From Clostridiales bacterium (GTDB taxonomy: Bacteria > Bacillota > Clostridia > Oscillospirales > Acutalibacteraceae): DNA of 7,040 nucleotides. The position numbers and the translations under genes are program-made. The DNA lies in contig JAAYWU010000158.1 of the NCBI GenBank assembly GCA_012516295.1, positions 1 through 7,040 of the forward strand. The letters are read 5' to 3'. Shown piece after piece: positions 1-6,916 of the stretch (position 1 is its first letter; each line of letters starts with the position of its first letter). Under the pieces are notes generated by a model. It had not been told where the DNA came from, made no database searches, and saw only the letters and a list, made by a program, of their open reading frames with translations.

Positions 1-1
1 G

Positions 2-1144
2 AAAAAAGCGGGTGTGGTGGACGCCGGCGGAAAAGGGCTGTGCTGTATCTTCGACGGTATGCTGAGTGTTTTCCGCGACGGCACAATCATTGAAAATGAA
101 ACCGGCTCGCAGGAGGAAACGTCTCCGGAAAGCGACTTTTTCCGTAACGCGGCGGCGGAATTCGATCAGGATATCCGCTTCACCTATTGCACCGAGTTTA
201 TCGTAGGCCGCGACGAGGACTGTAAAAAAGCCCCGCAGGAACTGCGTTCTTATTTAGAAACCATCGGCGACTGCGTTGTGGTCGTTGACGATGAGAAAAT
301 CATAAAGGTTCATGTTCACACCGAAGCGCCGGGCAACGCGCTGCAGGCTGCTTTGGAATTCGGCCAGCTTCTGACGGTAAAGGTTGAAAATATGAAGGAA
401 CAGCACCGTAAGGCCGCCGAGGCGAATGAGCAGGCCAAGGCAAAGGCGGCTTCCGCCCCTTTAACGCCCGCTGATCCTGTGGAGGAAATCGGGTTTGTCG
501 CAGTCGCGGCCGGGGAAGGCTTAAAAACCCTCTTTACCGATCTGGGCTGCACACATGTCGTCAGCGGCGGGCAAACAATGAACCCCAGCACCAACGATAT
601 TCTTGCGGCGGTAAAAGCGACGCCCGCAAAAACGGTTCTGGTACTGCCGAATAATAAAAATATCATCATGGCTGCCGAGCAAACCGTTCCGCTGGTAAAG
701 GACCGTAAGGTCATCATCCTGCCCACACGCACCATTCCGCAGGGCCTGTCCGCTATGCTGGCCTATGATCCCGACGCCTCAACCGAATCGAATACCATCA
801 ACATGATGGAAGCTGCCGGTAACGTAGAAACCGCTACCGTTACATTTGCTGCGCGCGATTCCGAGTTCGGCGGACATAAAATCAAAGCCGGGGATATTCT
901 TGGGCTGAACAACGGAAAACTTGAGCTGATCGAAAAGGATATCGTACACACCTGCGTGAAGCTGACCCGCTCCATGGTAAACCGCAGCACCTCGTTTATC
1001 ACGATCATTTACGGCGCGGATGTAACCGAAAAGCAGGCAAACGAAGCCTATAACCGGATTAAGAGCAAGGTTTCGAATGAAACCGAGGTCACGCTTGTCA
1101 ACGGCGGACAGCCGATCTACTATTTCATTGTTTCAATAGAGTAA
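2..1144 (+). CDS. fakA: Fatty acid kinase, DAK2/DegV-like (FakA/YloV family), 5'-truncated by the window edge
   Basis: This gene is open at the left edge. The reading frame runs from base 2 (KKAGVVDAGGKGL), so the GTG at 14 is internal and not the start. About 380 residues are visible. The family is usually about 550 residues, so most of the N-terminal DhaL-type nucleotide-binding domain is missing from view. FakA phosphorylates fatty acids held by a FakB partner, feeding exogenous or recycled acyl chains into phospholipid synthesis in the cytoplasm. The visible part starts with the VVDAGGKGL segment that ends the kinase domain. The middle domain carries YCTEF (Cys at bases 188-190) and KVHVHTEAPG (His codons at 311 and 317), which match the Cys/His/His set reported as a zinc site in staphylococcal FakA. 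A charged Ala/Lys linker (about 390-470) leads to the C-terminal domain with GGQTMNPSTND and VLPNNKNIIMAA. No fakB is in the window. The family call is firm; the in vivo substrate is inferred. Confidence 0.92.
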   Translation, partial: KKAGVVDAGGKGLCCIFDGMLSVFRDGTIIENETGSQEETSPESDFFRNAAAEFDQDIRFTYCTEFIVGRDEDCKKAPQELRSYLETIGDCVVVVDDEKIIKVHVHTEAPGNALQAALEFGQLLTVKVENMKEQHRKAAEANEQAKAKAASAPLTPADPVEEIGFVAVAAGEGLKTLFTDLGCTHVVSGGQTMNPSTNDILAAVKATPAKTVLVLPNNKNIIMAAEQTVPLVKDRKVIILPTRTIPQGLSAMLAYDPDASTESNTINMMEAAGNVETATVTFAARDSEFGGHKIKAGDILGLNNGKLELIEKDIVHTCVKLTRSMVNRSTSFITIIYGADVTEKQANEAYNRIKSKVSNETEVTLVNGGQPIYYFIVSIE

Positions 1145-3168
1145 TGCGTTCGTTATTTTCGATAAAAATAGAGGAATTAAAAGGCGTCGGCGAGAAGCGC
1201 GCCAAGCTGTTTGCAAAGCTTGGCGTGCCGACCGTCGGCGCTTTGCTGCGTTATTATCCGCGCGCTTACGAGGATTGGAGCAAGCCGCTGACGATCCGGC
1301 AGGCTCCCCTAGACGTCCCTTGCGCCATACGCGCCACCGTTTTGCAGCGCCCCTCGGAAACCCGTATACGCGGCGGCATGACCCTTTACAAGGTCAAAGT
1401 AAGCGACGGCGAAAGCGACATGGAGCTTACGTATTTTAACAATCGGTATATCCCCTTAATGTTAAAAGAGGGAAAGCAATATATTTTTTACGGGAAAGTG
1501 AAAGCAAATTTCTTAAAACGGGAAATGACTGCGCCCGAATTTGCCGACGCCGCGAAGGGAACCGGCGTCCATCCGATTTATCCGCTGACGCAGGGGCTGT
1601 CCAGCCGCATTATCGAATCCGCTGTGCGAAATGCGCTGGAATTGCTGCCCGACGCGATGCAGGATCCCATTCCGGAAGCCATTCGTATGAAATACGGGCT
1701 TTGCCATCTGCGCTACGCCCTGGAAAACATTCATTGCCCCCGTACAATGGAGGATATGGAAATCGCCCGGCGGCGTTTGGTCTTCGAAGAGCTGCTGATA
1801 CTCCAGCTTGGACTTCTCCGGTTAAAAGGCCGCAGCCGCACCGAAAATCGCCTCAGGCTTCTTCGGGACGATTCGGAGGAATACTTTCACCTGCTTCCGT
1901 TTAAGCCCACAGAAGCCCAGCGGAGGGCCGTAAAAGAAGCGGTAGCCGATATGATGGGCAACCATCCGATGAACCGCCTGATTCAGGGGGACGTCGGTTC
2001 CGGTAAAACCGCGGTTGCGGCGGCGCTTTGCTACTGCGCAGCCCGCAGCGGCATGCAGGCGGCGCTCATGGCTCCCACGGAAATCCTCGCCCGGCAGCAC
2101 TTTGACACCCTGTCTTCCCTTTTAAAAGGCGTGCATACCGAACTTTTAACCGGCTCGCTCACCGCAGCCAAAAAACGGGCGATCACAGAAGGGCTGCAAT
2201 CCGGCGAAATCCAGCTCATCATCGGCACGCACGCACTTCTTTCCGAGGGCATTGCTTTTCAGCGGCTGGGCTTGGTCATTACCGACGAACAGCACCGCTT
2301 CGGTGTGGCACAGCGCGCCGCGCTTGCCTCAAAAGGCGACCATCCGCACACGCTGGTCATGAGCGCCACCCCCATTCCCCGCACGCTTGCCCTGATGATT
2401 TACGGGGATTTGGATATCTCGGTTCTGGACGAAATGCCGCCCGGCAGGCAGACAGTCGACACCTATGCCATTTCCGGGGACAAACGCCTGCGGGCTTTCC
2501 GCTTTATTAAGAAGCAGATCGACGCGGGCCGCCAATGCTACATCATCTGTCCGATGATCGAGGAAGGACAGAACGATATGGCCAGCGTCAACGAATACGC
2601 GCAGAAAGCGCGGGAAGAATGGCTTCCCGGCTGCAAAATCGGCGTACTGCACGGCAAGATGAAGGCAAAAGAAAAGGAAGCCGTGATGGCGGAATTTTCC
2701 AAAGGCAGGATTTCCGTACTGATTTCCACCACCGTTGTGGAAGTCGGCATGGATGTGCCGAACGCCACCGTTATGATGATTGAAAACGCCGAGCGCTACG
2801 GCTTGTCCCAGCTGCATCAGCTCCGGGGACGCGTTGGGCGCGGGACCCATAAATCCATCTGTATTCTGATTTCCGACGCGCAGAATGAAGATACTGTGGC
2901 GCGTTTAAAAACCATGTGCCTTACAAACGACGGATTCCGCATTGCCGAACAGGATTTGAAACTGCGCGGCCCCGGCGATTTCTTCGGCCACCGCCAGCAC
3001 GGCCTTCCGGAATTAAAAATCGCCGATATTACGCAGGATATGAATGTTTTAAAGCAGGCACAGGCCGTTGCGCGGGAAATCCTTCGCGCGGACGCAGCGT
3101 TGAGCGCCCCCGCCCACCGCGGGCTCCGCGCCGAGGTACGCCAGCTTTTTGAAAACAAAACGGATTAA
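1144..3168 (+). CDS. recG: ATP-dependent DNA helicase RecG
   Basis: RecG is a monomeric superfamily 2 DNA translocase that reverses stalled replication forks and processes branched DNA and R-loops. The product is 674 residues, close to the B. subtilis and E. coli proteins. The N-terminal wedge/OB region (about 1-240) includes the helix-hairpin-like start ELKGVGEKRAKLF. The motor follows: Walker A GDVGSGKT at 282-289, Walker B DEQH at 381-384, motif III SATPIPRT at 407-414, and motif VI around QLRGRVGRG at 559-567. The C-terminal RGPGDFFGHRQHGLPE segment fits the TRG hairpin that couples ATP hydrolysis to branch migration. All key motor residues are present. The ATG overlaps the preceding TAA by one base, and no GGAGG-like site is visible just upstream, so translation is probably coupled to fakA. 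The fakA-recG neighbourhood is common in Firmicutes. No frameshift or truncation is seen. Confidence 0.97.
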   Translation: MRSLFSIKIEELKGVGEKRAKLFAKLGVPTVGALLRYYPRAYEDWSKPLTIRQAPLDVPCAIRATVLQRPSETRIRGGMTLYKVKVSDGESDMELTYFNNRYIPLMLKEGKQYIFYGKVKANFLKREMTAPEFADAAKGTGVHPIYPLTQGLSSRIIESAVRNALELLPDAMQDPIPEAIRMKYGLCHLRYALENIHCPRTMEDMEIARRRLVFEELLILQLGLLRLKGRSRTENRLRLLRDDSEEYFHLLPFKPTEAQRRAVKEAVADMMGNHPMNRLIQGDVGSGKTAVAAALCYCAARSGMQAALMAPTEILARQHFDTLSSLLKGVHTELLTGSLTAAKKRAITEGLQSGEIQLIIGTHALLSEGIAFQRLGLVITDEQHRFGVAQRAALASKGDHPHTLVMSATPIPRTLALMIYGDLDISVLDEMPPGRQTVDTYAISGDKRLRAFRFIKKQIDAGRQCYIICPMIEEGQNDMASVNEYAQKAREEWLPGCKIGVLHGKMKAKEKEAVMAEFSKGRISVLISTTVVEVGMDVPNATVMMIENAERYGLSQLHQLRGRVGRGTHKSICILISDAQNEDTVARLKTMCLTNDGFRIAEQDLKLRGPGDFFGHRQHGLPELKIADITQDMNVLKQAQAVAREILRADAALSAPAHRGLRAEVRQLFENKTD

Positions 3169-3221
3169 AATGGCTGTCCAAAACCTCTACACAATTTTAT
3201 GCGTTTTTTTGCCATACAACA

Positions 3222-3261
3222 AACCCCGTCACGGACTCGCAGCGGATTCCGGGACGGGGTT
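3222..3261 (-). terminator. Probable intrinsic terminator after the metallophosphoesterase gene, possibly also stopping recG
   Basis: The arms AACCCCGTC (3222-3230) and GACGGGGTT (3253-3261) pair perfectly over 9 bp. After an A/G mismatch the stem continues with CGGA/TCCG, and the loop is 12 nt. On the minus strand the stem is followed by TTGTTGT, a moderate U-rich tail. It lies 10 bp beyond the stop of the minus-strand gene. On the plus strand the tail is AATTGC, so stopping of recG transcripts is less certain. Confidence 0.6.
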
Positions 3262-3270
3262 AATTGCAAA

Positions 3271-3960
3271 TTAACGGTATCTTTTCTTCTGAAACTCCTC
3301 CACAGGTAGGACTTCCTCAAAAACAGCATAATTCCGATATGTTATTTTCCGGTCAATATGCAGAGAGCCGAAAAACCATTTTTCAAATTTCACCTGTTTG
3401 GTAAGCTGCTCGAAATAGGCTTCGAGCTGATTGGTGTTTTCCGGCGGGTTCACCGTATTGGTCATGACGCGGGGCGCCGGTTCATGCGTAACAATAAAAT
3501 CTACCGCCATGCCGACCGCTGAAAGATTTTTCACACCGACTGCCATTTCCTCCAGGCTTGGCATCTCGCGCTCCCACCATTTGCCGGCGGCAATGCGTAT
3601 TTGCTTTTCCGTGCTTTCCCCGCCGCCGAATGTAAAAATCTTTTTCCCCTCAATCGTATACACCTGCCCGCGCATCAAATGGTACAAATTCCCGCTGATA
3701 TTCTGTACAAGACCGCCGTTCCATTCGGTTACGGGATATTTGTCAAGGAGGTCAAAATTTTCATGCGTACCGTCTAAAAAAAGAAGGTTGTATTTTTTCT
3801 TTCCCAATTTCCGCAGGTTTTTCTGCTCCTTTGGGCCTCCGTCCCATAGAAAGCCGAAATCCCCGCAAACAATAAGTGTATCCCCTTTTTTTAATTTTTT
3901 TACGGCACGAGACTCAAAACGGCACATCTCCCCGTGAGTGTCCCCTGTTATGTAAATCAC
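3271..3960 (-). CDS. Calcineurin-like metallophosphoesterase with altered metal-site motifs
   Basis: The product is a 229-residue single-domain protein with no signal peptide or membrane segment, so it is probably cytoplasmic. The metallophosphoesterase order is visible: GDTHG (Asp7, His9), GDFG (Asp34), GTHEN (64-68), THEPAP (His159) and GSLHID (198-203). Two positions depart from the usual pattern: the GNHE/D motif has Thr65 in place of Asn, and the GHxH motif has Ser199 in place of the first His. This could be a feature of the subfamily or a sign of weakened or changed metal binding. I prefer the GTG at 3960 as start because GGAGG (3968-3972) sits 7 nt upstream and the product then begins MIYITGDTHG. 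The TTG at 3966 would be only 1 nt from that site. The gene stands alone, divergent from the carboxypeptidase gene and convergent with recG. The substrate is unknown; a phosphodiester or phosphomonoester is the family expectation. Confidence 0.85.
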   Translation of the reverse strand: MIYITGDTHGEMCRFESRAVKKLKKGDTLIVCGDFGFLWDGGPKEQKNLRKLGKKKYNLLFLDGTHENFDLLDKYPVTEWNGGLVQNISGNLYHLMRGQVYTIEGKKIFTFGGGESTEKQIRIAAGKWWEREMPSLEEMAVGVKNLSAVGMAVDFIVTHEPAPRVMTNTVNPPENTNQLEAYFEQLTKQVKFEKWFFGSLHIDRKITYRNYAVFEEVLPVEEFQKKRYR

Positions 3961-3967
3961 GTTCAAA

Positions 3968-3972
3968 CCTCC
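3968..3972 (-). promoter_or_regulatory. Ribosome binding site that decides the metallophosphoesterase start
   Basis: GGAGG on the minus strand lies 7 nt before a GTG (3960) but only 1 nt before the in-frame TTG (3966). Normal spacing therefore favours GTG as the initiation codon. Confidence 0.75.
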
Positions 3973-4056
3973 AGTAAAATCTTACAATATTATTAACAAT
4001 TCCAAACTGCCCTTTATCTTTTGCAGAATTGCTGTTATACTTATCATATTCACGTA

Positions 4057-4088
4057 TTGAATTTTTTCTTGAACTTTAAACATATAAT
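4057..4088 (+). promoter_or_regulatory. Possible promoter of the carboxypeptidase gene (weak)
   Basis: A perfect TATAAT lies at 4083-4088. The best nearby -35 is TTGAAT at 4057-4062, giving a long 20-bp spacer. Transcription from here would begin almost on the GGAGG at 4097-4101, leaving a very short leader. An alternative is an extended -10, TGTTATACT, at 4033-4041. TGAATT (4058) followed 17 bp later by CATATAATA also loosely resembles a forespore sigma-factor promoter, but the match is partial. The whole 3973-4111 stretch is AT-rich and divergent, and no clear minus-strand promoter was found. Confidence 0.3.
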
Positions 4089-4111
4089 AGCACATCGGAG
4101 GAAAAAGTTCC

Positions 4112-5467
4112 ATGAAAAAAAAGCTGCTTAAACTTTCCGCTTATTTACTGACTTTCTTGCTTTTTTTAACACCGGTTACGGCCCACGCCGCAACGTTTAA
4201 TATTGGATTTAAAACAAATTGCGAGGCAATTGAACTGGTCAACTTGGACACGGAAACTGCCGTTTACGAAAAGAACCCGGATATGCGCCGGGAACCGGCT
4301 TCCCTCACCAAAATTATGACGTTCATTGTCGTCAGCGAACAAATTAAGGACCTTGACGGCACAAAAATAACGGTCAGCAAAGAGGTTGTCGATAAACTGC
4401 TGGGAACGGGAAGCTCGCTTTCCGGAATCAAGGAGGACGATCAGCTCACCGCGTTTCAGCTTCTGAACTGTATGCTGGTTCCCAGCGGAAACGACGCGGC
4501 GCTCGTACTGGCGGACTATGTAGGAAAGGGCGACGTTGACGCCTTTGTGGACCTGATGAATCAAAAAGCAAAAGCACTCGGGTGCACCGGACCGCATTTT
4601 GTAAACCCGCACGGACTTCATGACGAAAATCATTATACCACAGCGCGCGACATGTACAAGATCACAAAATATGCCATGAGCCTTCCGCATTTCACCGAGA
4701 TCACTTCGCAAACGCGATACACTTATAAACCGGTTGGCGGCCCGAATGCGGACAAAAAGCGCACGCTTTCCACTACCAACTATTTAATCGACCGTAACGC
4801 ACTGGGAGGGCAATATTACTACCGTTATGCCCGCGGAATTAAAACGGGGCACCACGACCAATCCGGTTACTGCCTTGTTTCGACCGCGACGGCGGACGGC
4901 TATACCTACCTCTGTGTGGCGTTAGGAGCCCCCGATGTGACCGCAAGCGGCAAAGAGATTAAAACACGCGGCGAAATGATTGATACGGCGGAGCTGTTTC
5001 GCTGGGCATTCCGGAATCTGGAACTGAACAGCATCCTGAGCACCGGCGATTCGGTTGGCGAAGTAAAGCTGAAAGACGCATGGAATAAAGACAAACTGCT
5101 GCTGGTCGCGGAAAAGAATTACTCCGCAATGCTTCCGAGCAATGTTTCGGCAAGTAGTGTCATTATCACGAAGAATATCCCCGATACGATCAGCGCTCCG
5201 GTTAAAAAAGGGCAGGTTATCGGTACGGCAACCCTCAGTTACGCCAACCAGCCCCTGACCACAATTAACCTTGTAGCTGCTGAAAGCGTGGAACGAAGCG
5301 AGCTCCTGCACTCCGCGAATACGGTAAAATCTATTCTAACATCGGTATGGTTCATTGTCGTTGCAAGCATCATTGTCCTGCTTGTTATCATTTATATTAT
5401 TTTGGCCTTGATTTATAACCGCAAAAAGAAGAATCTCCGCCGGGTAAAAAAATACAGGAATATGTAA
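4112..5467 (+). CDS. D-alanyl-D-alanine carboxypeptidase (peptidase S11, low-molecular-weight penicillin-binding protein)
   Basis: This enzyme removes the terminal D-alanine from peptidoglycan pentapeptides outside the cell membrane and so limits cross-linking. The 451-residue product starts with a signal peptide: a KKK n-region, a hydrophobic core and cleavage near AHA-A at about 26/27. The active-site set is complete: SLTK at 64-67 (nucleophile Ser64, Lys67), SGN at 125-127 and KTG at 244-246. A beta-rich C-terminal domain of the PBP5_C type spans about 300-395. A clear transmembrane helix (about 409-435) follows, with a short basic tail rich in Lys/Arg at the end. GGAGG at 4097-4101 is 10 nt before the ATG. 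The gene is monocistronic as far as can be seen. It belongs to the DacA/DacF group, but the sequence does not decide which, so no symbol is given. The C-terminal transmembrane helix differs from the amphipathic anchor of E. coli PBP5. Confidence 0.93.
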   Translation: MKKKLLKLSAYLLTFLLFLTPVTAHAATFNIGFKTNCEAIELVNLDTETAVYEKNPDMRREPASLTKIMTFIVVSEQIKDLDGTKITVSKEVVDKLLGTGSSLSGIKEDDQLTAFQLLNCMLVPSGNDAALVLADYVGKGDVDAFVDLMNQKAKALGCTGPHFVNPHGLHDENHYTTARDMYKITKYAMSLPHFTEITSQTRYTYKPVGGPNADKKRTLSTTNYLIDRNALGGQYYYRYARGIKTGHHDQSGYCLVSTATADGYTYLCVALGAPDVTASGKEIKTRGEMIDTAELFRWAFRNLELNSILSTGDSVGEVKLKDAWNKDKLLLVAEKNYSAMLPSNVSASSVIITKNIPDTISAPVKKGQVIGTATLSYANQPLTTINLVAAESVERSELLHSANTVKSILTSVWFIVVASIIVLLVIIYIILALIYNRKKKNLRRVKKYRNM

Positions 5468-5480
5468 ACACACCGTTTAC
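5464..5480 (+). repeat. Small inverted repeat over the carboxypeptidase stop codon
   Basis: GTAAAC (5464-5469) and GTTTAC (5475-5480) form a perfect 6-bp inverted repeat with a 5-nt loop, and the TAA stop (5465-5467) lies in the left arm. The following sequence is A-rich (three AATA units), so it does not look like a plus-strand intrinsic terminator. It may be a minor mRNA 3' hairpin or chance. Confidence 0.35.
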
Positions 5481-5503
5481 GCCATCGAATAAATAAATAA
5501 ACG

Positions 5504-5526
5504 TCCCCCCGGAACAGCCGGGGGGA
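5504..5526 (-). terminator. GC-rich hairpin with U-rich tail on the minus strand, probable terminator
   Basis: TCCCCCCGG (5504-5512) and CCGGGGGGA (5518-5526) form a perfect 9-bp stem with a 5-nt loop. Read on the minus strand it is followed by CGTTTATTTATTTATT, a U-rich tail typical of intrinsic termination. On the plus strand the tail is ATTCCATA, which is poor, although the stem may still protect or end the carboxypeptidase mRNA. It lies about 220 bp past the main rplL terminator. It may be a backup terminator or the end of a separate minus-strand transcript. Confidence 0.6.
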
Positions 5527-5743
5527 ATTCCATATACGCAGCAAAACCCTTCCTTTTCTGACTGCGTTTTATGGCGTTTTCCGCTTTTCTCAATCCTGCC
5601 CCCCTCTTCCCCGCACACAAAGCGGAAAGAAAACGAAGCGATTTTGCAGCAGAAGGGATGAGCAATCGTTTCACCCGCATGTCCGCCATAAAGAGATTTG
5701 GGCCACCCGCACCGCCCCCGGTGGTAGTCTCTTGCTGTACAAA
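5527..5743. other. Unassigned intergenic stretch with several inverted repeats
   Basis: No convincing gene is present. A possible 70-codon minus-strand frame starting at 5689 has no ribosome binding site and no recognisable motif. Structure is visible. ACGCAG/CTGCGT (5536-5541/5562-5567) is followed by TTTTA and might be a weak plus-strand terminator. TTTCCGCTTT/AAAGCGGAAA (5578-5587/5619-5628) is a perfect 10-bp inverted repeat with a 31-nt loop. GGG-A-TGA pairs with TCACCC around 5655-5676. AAGAGA/TCTCTT (5691-5696/5728-5733) encloses CCACC/GGTGG (5703-5707/5720-5724). It does not match an RNA family I recognise, and no clear promoter is seen on either strand. Confidence 0.4.
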
Positions 5744-5777
5744 AAAGCCCCTGCTGCCTTTCGGCAGCAGGGGCTTT
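5744..5777 (-). terminator. Intrinsic terminator of the rplJ-rplL operon
   Basis: AAAGCCCCTGCTGCC (5744-5758) and its exact complement (5763-5777) form a 15-bp stem. On the minus strand the loop is the stable tetraloop GAAA. The stem ends in T residues that continue to a run of six (5741-5746). It begins 17 bp after the rplL stop. This is a textbook strong terminator, and it separates rplL from anything downstream. Confidence 0.93.
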
Positions 5778-5793
5778 GAGCATGGAAATCAAA

Positions 5794-6168
<375 letters not shown>

Positions 6169-6216
6169 TGTTAGTTACCTCCAATAATTTAAATTTATAA
6201 ATTAGGATCGGGATCC

Positions 6217-6753
6217 TTATGCATTGGCAGCCTGTTTCTCTGCAATAGCGTTCAGAGCAACAACCAAACCCTTCATTGTGCCGTTCAGCACGGTGACAAA
6301 ACCGGTAATCGGAGCATTGAGTCCGCCCAGAGCCTTTGCAACCAAAACCTCTTTGGAAGGCAGTTCCGCTAACTCCTTAATTGCTTTTGTATCAATCGCG
6401 GCGCCATCAAGGAAACCTGCTTTGATTTTAAAGGTTTTGTTGTTTTCGGCAAACTTGGAAAGAATTCTCGCGCTGGCTACGTGATCTTCCGCATTGAGTG
6501 CGATTGCGGTCGTTCCTTCAAGGACTTCATCAAGGCCATCAATTCCCGCCTCTTTCAATGCAAGACGGAGCAATGTGTTCTTAACAACCATGTAATTGCT
6601 GCCGGCCTCACGCAGTTCCTTACGGAGCTTTGTGTCCTGCGCAACGGTTACGCCTTTATAATCAACAATAACGCCTGCACATGAATTCTTCAGGCTCTCC
6701 GTCAAAGCAGAAACGGCTTGCTTCTTTTTCTCTAAGATTTTCTCACTTGGCAA
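6217..6753 (-). CDS. rplJ: 50S ribosomal protein L10
   Basis: L10 is the stalk base. It binds 23S rRNA and L11 through its N-terminal domain and carries L7/L12 dimers on its C-terminal helix. The product has 178 residues, slightly longer than some homologues. The signature DYKGVTVAQDTKLRKELR (31-48) is followed by the conserved YMVVKNTLL (54-62). The Ala-rich C-terminal helix (about 145-178) is the L12 platform. The start is TTG at 6751-6753: GGAGG (6763-6767) lies 9 nt upstream, the product then begins MPSEKILEKKK as expected for clostridial L10, and no ATG or GTG is suitably placed. In complex with L12, L10 also binds its own leader RNA. The leader at 6833-6910 and terminator at 6784-6815 suggest that feedback operates here. 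Confidence 0.97.
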   Translation of the reverse strand: MPSEKILEKKKQAVSALTESLKNSCAGVIVDYKGVTVAQDTKLRKELREAGSNYMVVKNTLLRLALKEAGIDGLDEVLEGTTAIALNAEDHVASARILSKFAENNKTFKIKAGFLDGAAIDTKAIKELAELPSKEVLVAKALGGLNAPITGFVTVLNGTMKGLVVALNAIAEKQAANA

Positions 6754-6762
6754 ATGTATTCA

Positions 6763-6767
6763 CCTCC
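6763..6767 (-). promoter_or_regulatory. rplJ ribosome binding site supporting a TTG start
   Basis: GGAGG on the minus strand is 9 nt before the TTG at 6753. With no ATG or GTG at suitable spacing, this site fixes the unusual start codon. It lies beyond the leader terminator, so it is transcribed only on readthrough. Confidence 0.8.
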
Positions 6768-6783
6768 ACAACTGGAATCACAT

Positions 6784-6815
6784 AAAAAGCCCTTCCCACA
6801 TACCGCGGGAAGGGC
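6784..6815 (-). terminator. Leader terminator (attenuator) upstream of rplJ
   Basis: On the minus strand GCCCTTCCC (6815-6807) pairs perfectly with GGGAAGGGC (6797-6789), giving a 9-bp GC-rich stem with a 9-nt loop, followed directly by five T residues (6788-6784). It lies between the L10 leader and the rplJ ribosome binding site, 31 bp before the start codon. That position is right for transcription attenuation. In B. subtilis, L10(L12)4 bound to the leader promotes termination before rplJ; the same is inferred here. Confidence 0.88.
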
Positions 6816-6832
6816 GTAAATACACAACGTGT

Positions 6833-6910
6833 AAAAACAGCTCTCTCCTCGGCAGGCTGGGAAAAACCCATTAAGCGAACGCGCCTGCTGTCTTTGGAAT
6901 AAAGAACAGC
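6833..6910 (-). ncRNA. L10 leader, autoregulatory 5' UTR element of rplJ-rplL
   Basis: The minus-strand RNA carries AAAGACAGCAGG, CTTAAT and GCCGAGG in the order I recall for the bacterial L10 leader family. Stem P1 pairs AAAGACA (6895-6889) with UGUUUUU (6839-6833), one pair being G-U. Stem P2 pairs GCAGGC (6888-6883) with GCCUGC (6857-6852). They are joined on one side by an 11-nt purine-rich bulge, CGAGGAGAGAG (6851-6841), which resembles the kink-turn bound by L10. Inside P2 are UGGG-UUUUU-CCCA (6870-6858) and a small GCG/CGC hairpin. The first transcribed bases, GCUGUUCUUU (6910-6901), can compete for AAAGACAGC. Together with the terminator at 6784-6815 this makes an attenuation switch. 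The family assignment is from recalled consensus; the pairings are read directly. Confidence 0.85.
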
Positions 6911-6916
6911 ACTAAT

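Noticed and set aside
14..16. GTG as the start of the first gene
   Set aside because: The frame is open to the left edge, and the residues before it (KKAG) continue the conserved VVDAGGKGL segment, so this is an internal codon of a truncated gene.
2329..2850. A 173-codon minus-strand frame inside recG
   Set aside because: It is fully inside the conserved helicase core of recG, has no independent signals, and is explained by codon bias of the real gene.
3204..3210. A run of seven T residues after recG as an intrinsic terminator
   Set aside because: No stable hairpin could be found immediately upstream on the plus strand.
5477..5689. A 70-codon minus-strand frame in the intergenic gap
   Set aside because: It has no ribosome binding site and no recognisable motif, its start sits in a possible RNA helix, and it runs through the terminator-like hairpin at 5504-5526.
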